Counted from the first letter of the stretch, positions 8,307 to 16,816 are shown. The stretch is 24,957 nucleotides of DNA from CAZEGV01 sp964511645 (GCA_964511645.1 CAZEGV010000038.1:1-24957), one strand, 5' to 3'. Translations and numbers: made by a program. Notes: generated by a model not told the origin, from the letters alone.

Positions 8307-9276
8307 GCTTCTGTTGTAAATACGACACGGCATAATCTATCGTGTCATCAATATCTGTGTAGTTAAGCTCTAGTTCTTCAATCGACTTTTTATTCAAATA
8401 TTTATATGATGTACCTACTAGTTTGATTATATCTCGGCTAATTTGAGGAGTTCTAAAGGAAAGGAATGAAATGAAATTTTCAATCGGTTTTAGATATTTT
8501 AATTGTTTGCGAGTAATTTCTTTTGAAGGAAGTTTTTTATTTAAACGTTGAGCTACTTTCGTGTACAATTCTTTATTATCAAGACTAATCCCGTTTAGTA
8601 TAAATCGTTCCCCTATAATTTTTTTCTCCATAATTTTTTGAATGGCTATTGAGACATCTCTTACATCTACAAAATTTCCATTTCCTTCTGGATAATACTT
8701 TGAGTTTTTAAGAATTCGTCCAAAAAGTACTCCACTACTTCTAGTAATATCACAACGACCCAATATCACTGATGGATTAACAATAGTAGCGGGTAATCCC
8801 TCTTCTATACTCCTCCATACTTCTAACTCTGCAAGGTGTTTGGATCGGGCGTAATGTGTGTTTCCATCGCTTTCTGCCCACTTGGCAGTTTCATCGAGGC
8901 TTAGACTTTTGCCATCTCTTCCAAGAGCTGCTACTGAACTGATATGAACAAAATGTTTAATCCCTTTTGTAAGGCTTGAGTCTACGATTTGTTTGGTAAG
9001 GGCAACATTTGTTCGGTATAACTTATTAAGATTCTTAGCGCTGAAATTAACAATAGCAGCAGCATGAATAACGGTATCTACTTGGGACAAACAATCACTC
9101 AAAAAGTCTAAGTCAAATAAATTCCCATCTACCCAAGTTACTTGATTATTATTACTTAAAAAGTCTGGAACAATCGACTCAAATCGTTTAGGTGCAAGAA
9201 TTTGATTTCCTTTTTTCGTTAAGTCATCAATTAGCTGACTACCTAGTAAGCCCGTTCCTCCTGTTATTAAAATCAT
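8293..9276 (-). CDS. Extended SDR, NAD-dependent epimerase/dehydratase-like
   Basis: A cytoplasmic NAD(P)-dependent reductase, epimerase or dehydratase. The 327-residue protein begins MILITGGTGLLGSQLIDDL, the extended-SDR GxxGxxG motif. It has IHAAAIVNF, HISSVAALG (Ser of the triad) and the dyad in HYARSKHLAE (Tyr and Lys). Its style is closest to dihydroflavonol-4-reductase-like members rather than to a named nucleotide-sugar epimerase, so the substrate is unknown. It is the last gene of the seven-gene export operon, with its ATG overlapping the cpsB-type stop by 4 nt. That position suggests, but does not prove, a role in polymer precursor supply. Confidence 0.85.
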   Translation of the reverse strand: MILITGGTGLLGSQLIDDLTKKGNQILAPKRFESIVPDFLSNNNQVTWVDGNLFDLDFLSDCLSQVDTVIHAAAIVNFSAKNLNKLYRTNVALTKQIVDSSLTKGIKHFVHISSVAALGRDGKSLSLDETAKWAESDGNTHYARSKHLAELEVWRSIEEGLPATIVNPSVILGRCDITRSSGVLFGRILKNSKYYPEGNGNFVDVRDVSIAIQKIMEKKIIGERFILNGISLDNKELYTKVAQRLNKKLPSKEITRKQLKYLKPIENFISFLSFRTPQISRDIIKLVGTSYKYLNKKSIEELELNYTDIDDTIDYAVSYLQQKLNQN

Positions 9277-10025
9277 AATAAACTATTATTAAGTAAAGGG
9301 TTATGATTAATGAGTTTACTATAAAGTGGGCTTTTTTTAGCTTCTTCCAAACGATCAAGGTGTCTTGCTGTATGGCAATCAGTACCGATAAATGAGATAT
9401 ATTTTTTGTCTATTAAATATTTAGATGCCTTTTGTGCCATTTTGGAATAATATCCTGTTATCGAAGTCGTGTTTAACTGAAGGAGGATACCTCTTTCTAT
9501 CCAATTATCATAAATTTCAAAATTATCATAAGCATAAGTATAACGCTCTGGATGAGCCAATACAGGCTTATATCCTTTGCTTAGTAATATAAAAAACATT
9601 TTTTCCATCTGAGCAGGTTTATTCATAAAGGACGTTTCTATTAAAATATATTTATCTCCAAAATTCAATAATTTTTCGGGTTGAGTATTGACTTCATTAA
9701 TTAACCATTCGTCCAAATAATATTCAGCGGCAAAGTCTAACTCTATTTTTAAACCTGATTTAACAATTTCATTTTGTAGAGACTCAAAAGCAGGTAATAT
9801 AGTTTCTTTACTATTTTTATAATAATCCTGCATGATATGCGGTGTACATATAAGCTTTGAGAAACCTAATTCACAGACTTTATTCACAAGTATTAAAGAT
9901 TGATTTAAGGTTTGAGCACCATCATCTATCCCAGGAATCATGTGAGAATGCATGTCTACTTTAACATCTTCTTTGCTAAGAAGTTCAGCTTTTTGATTAG
10001 AAAATAATTTACTAAATAAACTCAT
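9273..10025 (-). CDS. CpsB/YwqE-type PHP-domain tyrosine phosphatase
   Basis: A metal-dependent phosphotyrosine phosphatase expected to dephosphorylate the tyrosine tail of the adjacent Wzc-type kinase and so reset polymer assembly. The 250-residue sequence has the PHP metal-binding motifs in order: VDMHSHMIPGIDDGAQ (His26 and His28), CTPHIM (about H62), AAEYYLDE (about E100), VLAHPERY (about H157) and FIGTDCHTARH near residue 215. There is no signal peptide, as expected for a cytoplasmic enzyme. It starts 3 nt after the kinase stop, and its stop overlaps the SDR start. This type of phosphatase is best known from Gram-positive capsule operons and is also common in Bacteroidota, where it stands in for the low-molecular-weight phosphatase Wzb. 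Confidence 0.92.
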   Translation of the reverse strand: MSLFSKLFSNQKAELLSKEDVKVDMHSHMIPGIDDGAQTLNQSLILVNKVCELGFSKLICTPHIMQDYYKNSKETILPAFESLQNEIVKSGLKIELDFAAEYYLDEWLINEVNTQPEKLLNFGDKYILIETSFMNKPAQMEKMFFILLSKGYKPVLAHPERYTYAYDNFEIYDNWIERGILLQLNTTSITGYYSKMAQKASKYLIDKKYISFIGTDCHTARHLDRLEEAKKSPLYSKLINHNPLLNNSLL

Positions 10026-10028
10026 GAC

Positions 10029-12365
10029 TTATTCATTATCTTCCTCATAATAACCGTAACCATAACCGTATCGAGTACTGTCATCTACAGCGTTAAGAAT
10101 TACTCCTAGTTTTTTGAATTTCTTGTTAGAATAAATTTTATTAATATTTTCTGTAAAGCTTCGTTTTGAATAACCCGATTTTACTATATAAAGAGGGATG
10201 TCTACTTTTTCCATTACCAACAAGCCATCTGTTACCAACCCAATGGGTGGAGTGTCAATTATAATTGTGTCGTAACGATCTTTAAGTTTATTTAATAAAT
10301 TGCTGAAACATTCTCTCAATATTAATTCTGAGGGATTAGGTGGAACTGGACCAGAAGAAATATAATGTAAGTTTTCAATTTCTGTGTTTTTAATCGCATC
10401 ATCAACTTGGGTATTACTCAGTAATAACGTACTCATTCCTACATCATTATTTCCATCAAAACCAAGATGAAGTTTTGGTTTTCTCATGTCTAAATCAATA
10501 ATTAATACTTTCTGATTAAAGGCTAATATACCTCCTAGGTTGATTGCCACAAAGGTTTTTCCCTCTCCACTAATTGTAGAGGTCACACTAATTAGTTGAC
10601 ATTTAGTATTTTTACTGCTTTTTAAATAATCTAAGTTAGTTCGTATTGTACGCAAAGATTCCGAAATAGATGATTTAGGACTCTTGTGTACCACTAATTT
10701 AGAATAAATCATTACTTCTTTTTTATAAAAAGATACCGCCCCAAGAACTGGTGCATTTACTTGTCGTTCCAAGCCTTCTTTAGTTAAGATTGTATTGTCT
10801 AGTAGATATCTAAAAATAATTTGAAGCACTAAAAATGCTAACCCTAAAATAATACTTACCGTGTAAATCATCTTAGACTGCGGAGATATTGACGACTTAG
10901 ACAATGTAGCTGGAGATAGCACCGTAAACTCTGGAACAGTTCCTGCTTTTGCTATTTCAAATTCTACTCTTTTTTGCTTCAGCATTAAGTAGAATTTCTC
11001 ATATAAATTATAATAACGCTTCAGCTTATTTAGTTTTGTTTCGTTAGATGGGAGTCCCGAAAATAGCTGTTGTAAATCTTTAATTTCACTATTGAGCACT
11101 TTAAGTTCTCTACTCGCAATATTTTCTTGCCGATTAATAGAGGTTAAGATATTTTCTTGGATTTGCAACAATTCTTTTTGCTTCCGCTGATAAGCTGAGG
11201 TAGTTTCTTTTTGGCTTTGTTTCAATTTATTAAAATTGGCTATTACAGTATTAAGGTTTGTGATTTGAGTAATTAAAGTCGGGCTACCCATGTTTTCGAG
11301 TATTGGAAAAAAATGATTTAACTCTTTATTTTCAGTAATCATTCTTTTTAAATCTTTCATGAGGTTAAGTTCTAACCTTCGTTTAAGGGACTCCTCTTCT
11401 AGTACTTCCACTTTTCTTACTACCGAAGAAAATTCATTTCTAGGGTTAACTGTTTTTACTGTTTTTAAGAAATTCTCAAGGTCTTTTTCCGCTTTTGACA
11501 ATTCTTGTTCTGTCTTGTCTAACTGTTCATCTATAAACTGAATTGTTTGATCTTGAGTAAGTTGTTTTTTTGTAAGGGTTTTTTTCAAATACACATCATC
11601 AATAGCGTCAATAATATCTTTCGCTTTAAACGAATTATAATCTTTAAAAACAATTTTGATGGTATGGGCACTTGCGTTTTGAATGCTAACACTCAAGTTT
11701 TTTTGTAAATAAGCAATTGAAGATGAAGGGCGATTGATTATAAAATAAAACTCTTGGTTATAAACTTCTTTGAGTAAATCTTGTGGCGTAATCACAAACT
11801 CAAAACCATTGATAGTAATAGGTTTATTGAAAGAAGCATCTATTGTTTTCTCGCCGATTGAGACTTTAACTTTTTTTCCGTTTGAAGACAGCACATAAAT
11901 CGGCTTATTATAGGGAATAGAGCCTTTAATAGAATCAATCAAAAATGGGGAGTTGAGATAACGTTCTTCATCTAATATTTCTCCCTTAGAATAATAAGAA
12001 ACACCTAAATTAAGTTTTTCGATAACATCATTTAAAATATACCCAGAACGTATGATTTCAATTTCTCCACTTATATCGCCTATAAAATTATCGGTTGCTT
12101 GACTAGTGGTGGTAATGCCAAGAATCCTAGCATTACTTTTTACGTCCAACTTTAATACCGAAGATGATTCAAAAACTTGTTTGGTATATCTCAAGTATAG
12201 ATAAACTGATCCTAGGCACAAAAACAAAAGGATTAAGCCAATCAGCCAACTTTTTTTGACCGCACGGATTAATCTAGCCATGTCAATAGGCATTTCTTGG
12301 TCAGTCTGTTGATACTGAAAATAAGAACTTAAATCACTATCCTTTTGATTGTTTAATTCCTCCAT
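10029..12365 (-). CDS. wzc: Wzc-type polysaccharide co-polymerase and tyrosine autokinase
   Basis: An inner-membrane protein that controls polymer length and export and autophosphorylates on tyrosine. The 778-residue chain has an N-terminal cytoplasmic tail, a first membrane helix at about 40-60 (WLIGLILLFLCLGSVYLYL), a large periplasmic region with Wzz-like segments, and coiled coil at about 280-450. A second helix follows at about 499-522. The cytoplasmic BY-kinase domain has Walker A in SGEGKT (Lys603), Walker A' in IIDLDMRKPK and Walker B in TIIIDTPP. The C terminus is a tyrosine cluster, RYGYGYGYYEEDNE, with five Tyr at 766-773, the expected autophosphorylation site. It starts one base inside the preceding wza stop (TAATG). 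Kinase and periplasmic parts are fused in one chain, as in proteobacterial Wzc. Confidence 0.95.
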   Translation of the reverse strand: MEELNNQKDSDLSSYFQYQQTDQEMPIDMARLIRAVKKSWLIGLILLFLCLGSVYLYLRYTKQVFESSSVLKLDVKSNARILGITTTSQATDNFIGDISGEIEIIRSGYILNDVIEKLNLGVSYYSKGEILDEERYLNSPFLIDSIKGSIPYNKPIYVLSSNGKKVKVSIGEKTIDASFNKPITINGFEFVITPQDLLKEVYNQEFYFIINRPSSSIAYLQKNLSVSIQNASAHTIKIVFKDYNSFKAKDIIDAIDDVYLKKTLTKKQLTQDQTIQFIDEQLDKTEQELSKAEKDLENFLKTVKTVNPRNEFSSVVRKVEVLEEESLKRRLELNLMKDLKRMITENKELNHFFPILENMGSPTLITQITNLNTVIANFNKLKQSQKETTSAYQRKQKELLQIQENILTSINRQENIASRELKVLNSEIKDLQQLFSGLPSNETKLNKLKRYYNLYEKFYLMLKQKRVEFEIAKAGTVPEFTVLSPATLSKSSISPQSKMIYTVSIILGLAFLVLQIIFRYLLDNTILTKEGLERQVNAPVLGAVSFYKKEVMIYSKLVVHKSPKSSISESLRTIRTNLDYLKSSKNTKCQLISVTSTISGEGKTFVAINLGGILAFNQKVLIIDLDMRKPKLHLGFDGNNDVGMSTLLLSNTQVDDAIKNTEIENLHYISSGPVPPNPSELILRECFSNLLNKLKDRYDTIIIDTPPIGLVTDGLLVMEKVDIPLYIVKSGYSKRSFTENINKIYSNKKFKKLGVILNAVDDSTRYGYGYGYYEEDNE

Positions 12366-13156
12366 TACTTCTTAATGCTTAATACAAAAATTAGGGTGAT
12401 AAGACTCGTGACTAAACCAATAATTGGAGAAGCATCTCGTATACTTTCTACAATTGGCTTGCGTATTGGTTCAATATATATAATATCATTAGATTTTATT
12501 TTGAGACTTGCCTTTCGCATTCCTTCTATTGTAGTCAAATCTATTATTTGTACTTGTGGATTTTTTAAATCTCCTCGTATCAACCTGATGTTATGCCCTC
12601 TTTCATCATTACTAATTCCACCATATAAGGCTAAGACTTCAATCAAATTTATGTTTTCATTATTTAATGGGACAATTTTACTCTTTTGTGCTCCCATAAC
12701 GATTACCCTACGATTGGTAACTTTTGTAATCACAAATGGGCTTTCGTAATAGTTAGTATATCTCTGTTGTAGTAAGCTATCTAACTGAACTGTACTGTAC
12801 CCACCCACTTTGACTTTGCCAACCATGGGTAAATTAACACTACTATCAGCTTGTACCAAATACCTTATTGGTTCTTCTTGTGTTGTAGACGTTCCTCCTG
12901 TTGTGCCTAATTCTTTTCTTAGTTCAAAGTTCGGGTCTATAATTAATTCTCCCCCATTGGCATATACTTTAATGTCCAAATAATCATTAGGCTGAACAGT
13001 ATAATTATGATTCAACTCTTGGGAGGTTGAACGTATTGAATCTACCCAGTTGGATTCCTCTACTGTGAATAAGACATTTTGCTTATATGAACCACAAGAA
13101 GCGATAAAAAAACCAATAAACGCTGATAAAAAAATCCTCAATTTTATTTTAATCAT
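12365..13156 (-). CDS. wza: Wza-type outer-membrane polysaccharide export lipoprotein
   Basis: The channel component that carries polymer across the outer membrane, working with the Wzc-type protein downstream. The preferred 263-residue product begins MIKIKLRIFLSAFIGFFIA and is lipidated at the Cys in IASCGS. A Poly_export/SLBB region follows, with YTVQPNDYLDIKVYANGG, VNLPMVGKVKVGGYSTVQLD, RVIVMGAQKSKIVPL and NLIEVLALYGGI. The C terminus has a hydrophobic helix (IIGLVTSLITLIFVLSIKK), matching the helical barrel segment of Wza-type proteins. An ATG four codons upstream (13168) is possible, but the chosen start gives a standard signal peptide. It is shorter than E. coli Wza, as is normal for Bacteroidota. 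Confidence 0.92.
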   Translation of the reverse strand: MIKIKLRIFLSAFIGFFIASCGSYKQNVLFTVEESNWVDSIRSTSQELNHNYTVQPNDYLDIKVYANGGELIIDPNFELRKELGTTGGTSTTQEEPIRYLVQADSSVNLPMVGKVKVGGYSTVQLDSLLQQRYTNYYESPFVITKVTNRRVIVMGAQKSKIVPLNNENINLIEVLALYGGISNDERGHNIRLIRGDLKNPQVQIIDLTTIEGMRKASLKIKSNDIIYIEPIRKPIVESIRDASPIIGLVTSLITLIFVLSIKK

Positions 13157-13174
13157 AATGTGTAGCATTCATTT

Positions 13175-13471
13175 TTAAAACTCTGTAAGCATTGTTAAAT
13201 TTTTACAAGATATCGTCCCCTCTTTGTAGCAATTGTACCAATCAGCTGCATTGGGAATATTTATCATCTCTTTTTCGGCATTTTTTGCATCTGCTTCAGA
13301 CTTCCAATCAACAATATCGGTAAAGCTTCCATCTTTATTGGTATAGATTTCCCATTTAATAAACCCAGATTGTTTTTTCATCCAATCATTTACAATTTGT
13401 TTAGCGATTTTCATCAAATACTCTGACGATACATCCTTTGCTAATTCGTAACTAATAATATCTTTATACAT
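13175..13471 (-). CDS. Small ABM-like (dimeric alpha-beta barrel) protein
   Basis: A 98-residue soluble protein with no signal peptide or membrane helix. It looks like a ferredoxin-like dimeric alpha-beta barrel of the antibiotic-biosynthesis-monooxygenase/heme-degrading type: an opening strand YKDIISYEL, a helix AKQIVNDWMKKQSGF, a strand IKWEIYTNKDG, a strand FTDIVDWKSEADAKNAEKEM leading into a helix, and a closing strand. This is judged from pattern only. It contains two Cys and a WYNCYKEG segment that could be functional. It lies 2 nt after rfbC and 6-18 nt before wza, so it belongs to the operon. No function in polysaccharide export is known to me for this fold. It may be a small enzyme on a side pathway or a binding protein. 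Confidence 0.6.
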   Translation of the reverse strand: MYKDIISYELAKDVSSEYLMKIAKQIVNDWMKKQSGFIKWEIYTNKDGSFTDIVDWKSEADAKNAEKEMINIPNAADWYNCYKEGTISCKNLTMLTEF

Positions 13472-13473
13472 AA

Positions 13474-14019
13474 TTAAAAACAGATTTTGAACTCACTCAT
13501 CTTAGGCAAGATACTATCTTTTTCTGATATTAAGGGTTCATTTCTGTCTAATTGCCAATCAATTGCTAATTGACTATCATTCCAAATGATTCCTCCTTCG
13601 GATTCTTTATGATAATAGTTTGAACATTTATATTGAAAAATAGCATCTTCAATAGTGTAAAAGCCATGGGCAAACCCCTCAGGGACGTATGCCATATTAT
13701 GTAAATTAGCGTCTAATAGGACACTTGCATATTGACCATAAGTGGCTGAGTTTTTACGTAAATCTACTGCAACATCTAGTACTTTTCCCTTCACGACCCT
13801 TACCAATTTGGCTTGGGTATATGGTGGTTTTTGAAAGTGTAATCCTCTCAATACTCCTTTGGCGGAAAAAGATTCGTTGTCCTGTACAAATGTTACTGTT
13901 GAATCTACTTTTTTGAATAACTCTAAATTAAATGACTCAAAAAAATAGCCTCTTTTGTCCCCAAAAATATTAGGTCTTAACTCTACAAAATCGTTAACAG
14001 TTGTTTTGATTATTTCCAT
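13474..14019 (-). CDS. rfbC: dTDP-4-dehydrorhamnose 3,5-epimerase
   Basis: This enzyme epimerises dTDP-4-keto-6-deoxy-glucose at C3 and C5 on the way to dTDP-L-rhamnose; close relatives act on other 4-keto-6-deoxy sugars. The 181-residue cupin protein has FGDKRGYFFESFN, the catalytic His in GVLRGLHFQ (His61), Lys71 in TQAKLVRVVKG, VDLRKNSATYGQ, YVPEGFAHGF and the catalytic Tyr in FQYKCSNYY (about Y130). Length and motifs are normal for RfbC. The usual partners rfbA, rfbB and rfbD are not in this window, so they must be elsewhere or the enzyme serves another dTDP sugar. It sits 2 nt after the GT4 gene and 2 nt before the ABM-like gene. Confidence 0.93.
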   Translation of the reverse strand: MEIIKTTVNDFVELRPNIFGDKRGYFFESFNLELFKKVDSTVTFVQDNESFSAKGVLRGLHFQKPPYTQAKLVRVVKGKVLDVAVDLRKNSATYGQYASVLLDANLHNMAYVPEGFAHGFYTIEDAIFQYKCSNYYHKESEGGIIWNDSQLAIDWQLDRNEPLISEKDSILPKMSEFKICF

Positions 14020-14021
14020 TA

Positions 14022-15128
14022 TTATATTTTTTCTATCTCAGTAATGTATGTCTCGATGACAAAACGTTGGTCAAATTTATTAAGTACAAGTTCTCTTCCC
14101 TTTTCTCCCATTTTTTGTCGGGATTCTGGGCTAGTTTTTATCATTTTTTTGATTTTCTCTGCCAAGTCATCTATTGATTTAGCTTCGCATAAGTAACCAT
14201 TTATTCCATCTTTCACTACCTCTCGGCAACCTGGTACATCAGTTGTGATAATGGGTTTGGCAGTAGCCGCAGCTTCCAACAAAGTCTTGGGAGTGCCTTC
14301 TCGGTATGATGGTAATACTATAATTTGGTGTTGATTAATGATAGATTTAATGTCATCTGTAGTGCCTAAATAGTTAATTACACCTTCTTTCTGCCATTTC
14401 TCTACCGTTTTTTTATCAACCCCTAATTGAGATTCGGGTTCTATAAATCCACAAATATTAAATGTTACGTTCGGAGATTCTTTTTTTATTTTTTTAGCGG
14501 AAGCATAATATTCTAAAATACCTTTGTCATAAATAAGTCGTGCGACCATCAAAAATGACAAGTGATTATTTTCTTTATAAAAAGGTGTAAAGTAATTAGT
14601 ATCGATTCCAGAACCTGCTAATAATTTTGCTTGTGTTTCTTTTATGATTTTCTTTTTTAGAAAAAGAGTTTTATCATCTGGATTTTGAAAAAAGACAACT
14701 TTAGGATGTTTTAAAGCTAATTTATATAATGTAATTCCTATTTTAGAAATAAAATTTTGGCGAATAAAAATAGTGCCTAGACCACTGATATTACTGATAA
14801 CAGGGATGCCTAATGTCCTTGCTGCAAGGGTGGCATAAATATTAGGTTTAACGGTATAATGTAAAGAGATATCAGGTTTGATTTCTTTTAAAATTTTCCG
14901 AAATGACAATGTAGTTTGTAAATCTTTAATGGGGTTTGAGCCCTTATTATCAACCTGAATAGGGTGAAAAATACAACCCATGTTAGTTAATCTTTTGCTG
15001 TACTCATCTTCTGGTGCTATTGCATGCACTTCCCAACCTTCTGCCAAAAAAGCATTTACCAATCCTTTTCGGAAATTATAGATATTCCAAGAGGTATTGA
15101 TAATGATACTTATTTTTTTCTTACTCAT
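14022..15128 (-). CDS. Glycosyltransferase family 4 (PglA/RfaB-like)
   Basis: A cytoplasmic GT-B glycosyltransferase that adds a sugar to the lipid-linked repeat unit; donor and acceptor are unknown. The 368-residue product starts KKKISIIINTSWNIYNFRKG. It has DISLHYTVKPNIYATLAAR, SNISGLGT and SGIDTNYF, then in the C-terminal domain MVARLIYDKGILEYY, the EX7E motif in REGTPKTLLEAA, and TDVPGCREVVKDGINGYL. The glutamates missing from the first glycosyltransferase of this window are present here. The ATG at 15128 gives a normal N terminus; a TTG at 15143 would add five residues. It is the first gene of the seven-gene export operon, with a candidate -7 box about 60 nt upstream. Confidence 0.93.
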   Translation of the reverse strand: MSKKKISIIINTSWNIYNFRKGLVNAFLAEGWEVHAIAPEDEYSKRLTNMGCIFHPIQVDNKGSNPIKDLQTTLSFRKILKEIKPDISLHYTVKPNIYATLAARTLGIPVISNISGLGTIFIRQNFISKIGITLYKLALKHPKVVFFQNPDDKTLFLKKKIIKETQAKLLAGSGIDTNYFTPFYKENNHLSFLMVARLIYDKGILEYYASAKKIKKESPNVTFNICGFIEPESQLGVDKKTVEKWQKEGVINYLGTTDDIKSIINQHQIIVLPSYREGTPKTLLEAAATAKPIITTDVPGCREVVKDGINGYLCEAKSIDDLAEKIKKMIKTSPESRQKMGEKGRELVLNKFDQRFVIETYITEIEKI

Positions 15129-15174
15129 TATGAGATTTGCCAATTGTTTTGTAGCTCCTTACAAAGGTTTAGAT

Positions 15175-15182
15175 TATATTTG
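15175..15182 (+). promoter_or_regulatory. Candidate promoter for the membrane protein-hflX unit
   Basis: A full TAnnTTTG match (TATATTTG) lies 23 nt before the ATG at 15206. A TTTG at 15148-15151 could be the -33 element, with a 23-nt spacer at the upper end of the range reported for Bacteroidota. It lies back to back with a minus-strand box at 15191-15198. Confidence 0.5.
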
Positions 15183-15190
15183 AGAAAAAC

Positions 15191-15198
15191 CAAAAATA
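15191..15198 (-). promoter_or_regulatory. Candidate -7 box for the polysaccharide export operon
   Basis: On the minus strand this reads TATTTTTG, a full TAnnTTTG match, about 60 nt upstream of the GT4 ATG at 15128. No clear -33 TTG was found upstream, so confidence is limited. It is the only full match in the gap in this direction. Confidence 0.4.
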
Positions 15199-15205
15199 TT
15201 AAAAT

Positions 15206-15571
15206 ATGTCAGATGTTGCTTTAATTAAAATGCATGAAGGATTTGTGTATTTATTTCTTATCTCGTTATTCATTAAGGTCACTTTACTAATCATCAATGT
15301 TGAGTTGTTTCGTGTAGTGCGGAATAAAACTAAAATAGTAGAAATGATATTAGGATCTCTTTTACTAATTTCTGGAGCTATGGTTTGGAACGCTGTATAT
15401 AGCTTTGATATGCAAGGATGGATTTTAATTAAAGTAGTATTGATGCTAGCTGGTATTGGATTAACAATTGTTAGTTTTAAGAAGGAGAGTCGTCCACTTG
15501 CTTTTTTGAGCGTTTTAATATTTGTATTCATTTATATGCTAGCAAGAAATCACGTAGCGTGGGGCATCTAA
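15206..15571 (+). CDS. Small four-helix membrane protein, possibly SirB2-like
   Basis: A 121-residue integral membrane protein with four predicted helices: about 12-32 (GFVYLFLISLFIKVTLLII), 45-63 (VEMILGSLLLISGAMVW), 72-90 (WILIKVVLMLAGIGLTIV) and 97-114 (LAFLSVLIFVFIYML). His10 before helix 1 and His116 near the end, together with the four-helix layout and charged loops, resemble SirB2-type small membrane proteins, but I cannot confirm the family. No signal peptide cleavage site is evident. It starts 78 nt from the divergent export operon and ends 3 nt before hflX, so it should be co-transcribed with hflX. The function is unknown. Confidence 0.7.
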   Translation: MSDVALIKMHEGFVYLFLISLFIKVTLLIINVELFRVVRNKTKIVEMILGSLLLISGAMVWNAVYSFDMQGWILIKVVLMLAGIGLTIVSFKKESRPLAFLSVLIFVFIYMLARNHVAWGI

Positions 15572-15574
15572 GAT

Positions 15575-16804
15575 ATGGGAATTTCGCAAGACACTTATGA
15601 GGTAGATGAAGGGAAAAATGCTAAAGGTAGAGCAGTTTTAGTAGCTGTAATCACCAACAAGCAACAAAGAAAAGACACCCTAGAATACCTTGATGAACTA
15701 GAGTTTTTAGCAGAGACTATTGGTATAGATACTATCGCAAAAGTAACTCAGGAACTACCTGTGCCTGATAAAAGAACATTTATTGGTAAAGGAAAACTAG
15801 AGGAAATTAAAGTCTTTTCAGAAGTCAATGATATATCTGTTGTTATTTTTGATGATGATTTGTCTCCTTCTCAAATGCGGAATGTAGAACAAGAGCTTGG
15901 CATACAAGTTTATGACCGAAGTTTGTTGATTCTTGATATCTTCTTGTTTAGAGCTAGATCTGCTCAAGCAAAAGTCCAAGTAGAACTCGCAAGATCCCAA
16001 TATTTATTACCTCGACTTACTAGGATGTGGACTCATCTTGAGCGTCAGCGTGGTGGAACTAGTACAAGGGGAGGTTCTGGAGAAAAAGAGATTGAGACGG
16101 ATAGGCGTAATGTGCGAGACACCATTCAGAAATTGAAGGGTAGACTTGCTAAAATTGACAAACAAAGTGCTACTCAACGAAAAGGAAGAGATCAGATGAC
16201 AAAAGTATCATTGGTTGGGTATACGAATGTTGGTAAATCTAGTTTGATGAATATTCTTTCTAAAAGTGATGTGTTTGCCGAAAATAAGTTATTTGCTACC
16301 GTGGATTCTACCGTACGAAAAGTAGCGATTAACACTATTCCCTTTTTATTGTCTGATACCGTAGGGTTTATTAGAAAACTACCGACTACTCTTATCGAAT
16401 GTTTTAAGTCTACACTAGACGAAGTGAGAGAGGCAGATGTCTTGATTCATGTGGTTGATATTTCGCATCCATTTTACGAAAATCATATTGAAGTAGTAGA
16501 GCAAGTGCTTGGAGAAATTGGAGCAGCAAATAAGCCTACCTTATTAGTCTTTAATAAAATAGATCAATATGAGCAACAACAAGATGCTTTATCGATAGAA
16601 GCATTAGAAAAGAGCTTTTTGAATCAAAATAAAAATGCTGTATTCATCTCTGCTACAAAAAAAATTAACGTGGATTCATTAAGAAATCAGTTATTTGAAT
16701 TTGTAGCTGAACGACATTTTGAAATATTTCCGAATTATAAAACTCATTTTTATGAGTACTATCATCAATATCTAAAAACAGATAAGGAAGAGGAAGATTT
16801 ATAA
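15575..16804 (+). CDS. hflX: GTPase HflX
   Basis: A ribosome-associated GTPase that splits or rescues stalled ribosomes, mainly under heat or antibiotic stress in organisms where it has been studied. The 409-residue protein has the HflX N-terminal domain (VPDKRTFIGKGKLEEI and VIFDDDLSPSQMRNVE), then the linker with ARSQYLLPRL, WTHLERQRGG and RGGSGEKEIETDRR. The GTPase domain has G1 GYTNVGKSS (215-223, Lys221), G2/G3 ATVDSTVR and DTVGFI, and G4 FNKID. The C terminus is short. It is a complete, typical HflX. It follows the small membrane protein by 3 nt and converges on the LytTR regulator, with 12 bp between the stops. Confidence 0.96.
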   Translation: MGISQDTYEVDEGKNAKGRAVLVAVITNKQQRKDTLEYLDELEFLAETIGIDTIAKVTQELPVPDKRTFIGKGKLEEIKVFSEVNDISVVIFDDDLSPSQMRNVEQELGIQVYDRSLLILDIFLFRARSAQAKVQVELARSQYLLPRLTRMWTHLERQRGGTSTRGGSGEKEIETDRRNVRDTIQKLKGRLAKIDKQSATQRKGRDQMTKVSLVGYTNVGKSSLMNILSKSDVFAENKLFATVDSTVRKVAINTIPFLLSDTVGFIRKLPTTLIECFKSTLDEVREADVLIHVVDISHPFYENHIEVVEQVLGEIGAANKPTLLVFNKIDQYEQQQDALSIEALEKSFLNQNKNAVFISATKKINVDSLRNQLFEFVAERHFEIFPNYKTHFYEYYHQYLKTDKEEEDL

Positions 16805-16816
16805 GTACTTTTCTTG

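Noticed and set aside
2104..15143. A mobile or defence island within the polysaccharide locus
   Set aside because: No transposase, integrase, nuclease, methylase or toxin-antitoxin gene is present, and all genes match ordinary surface-glycan or metabolic families.
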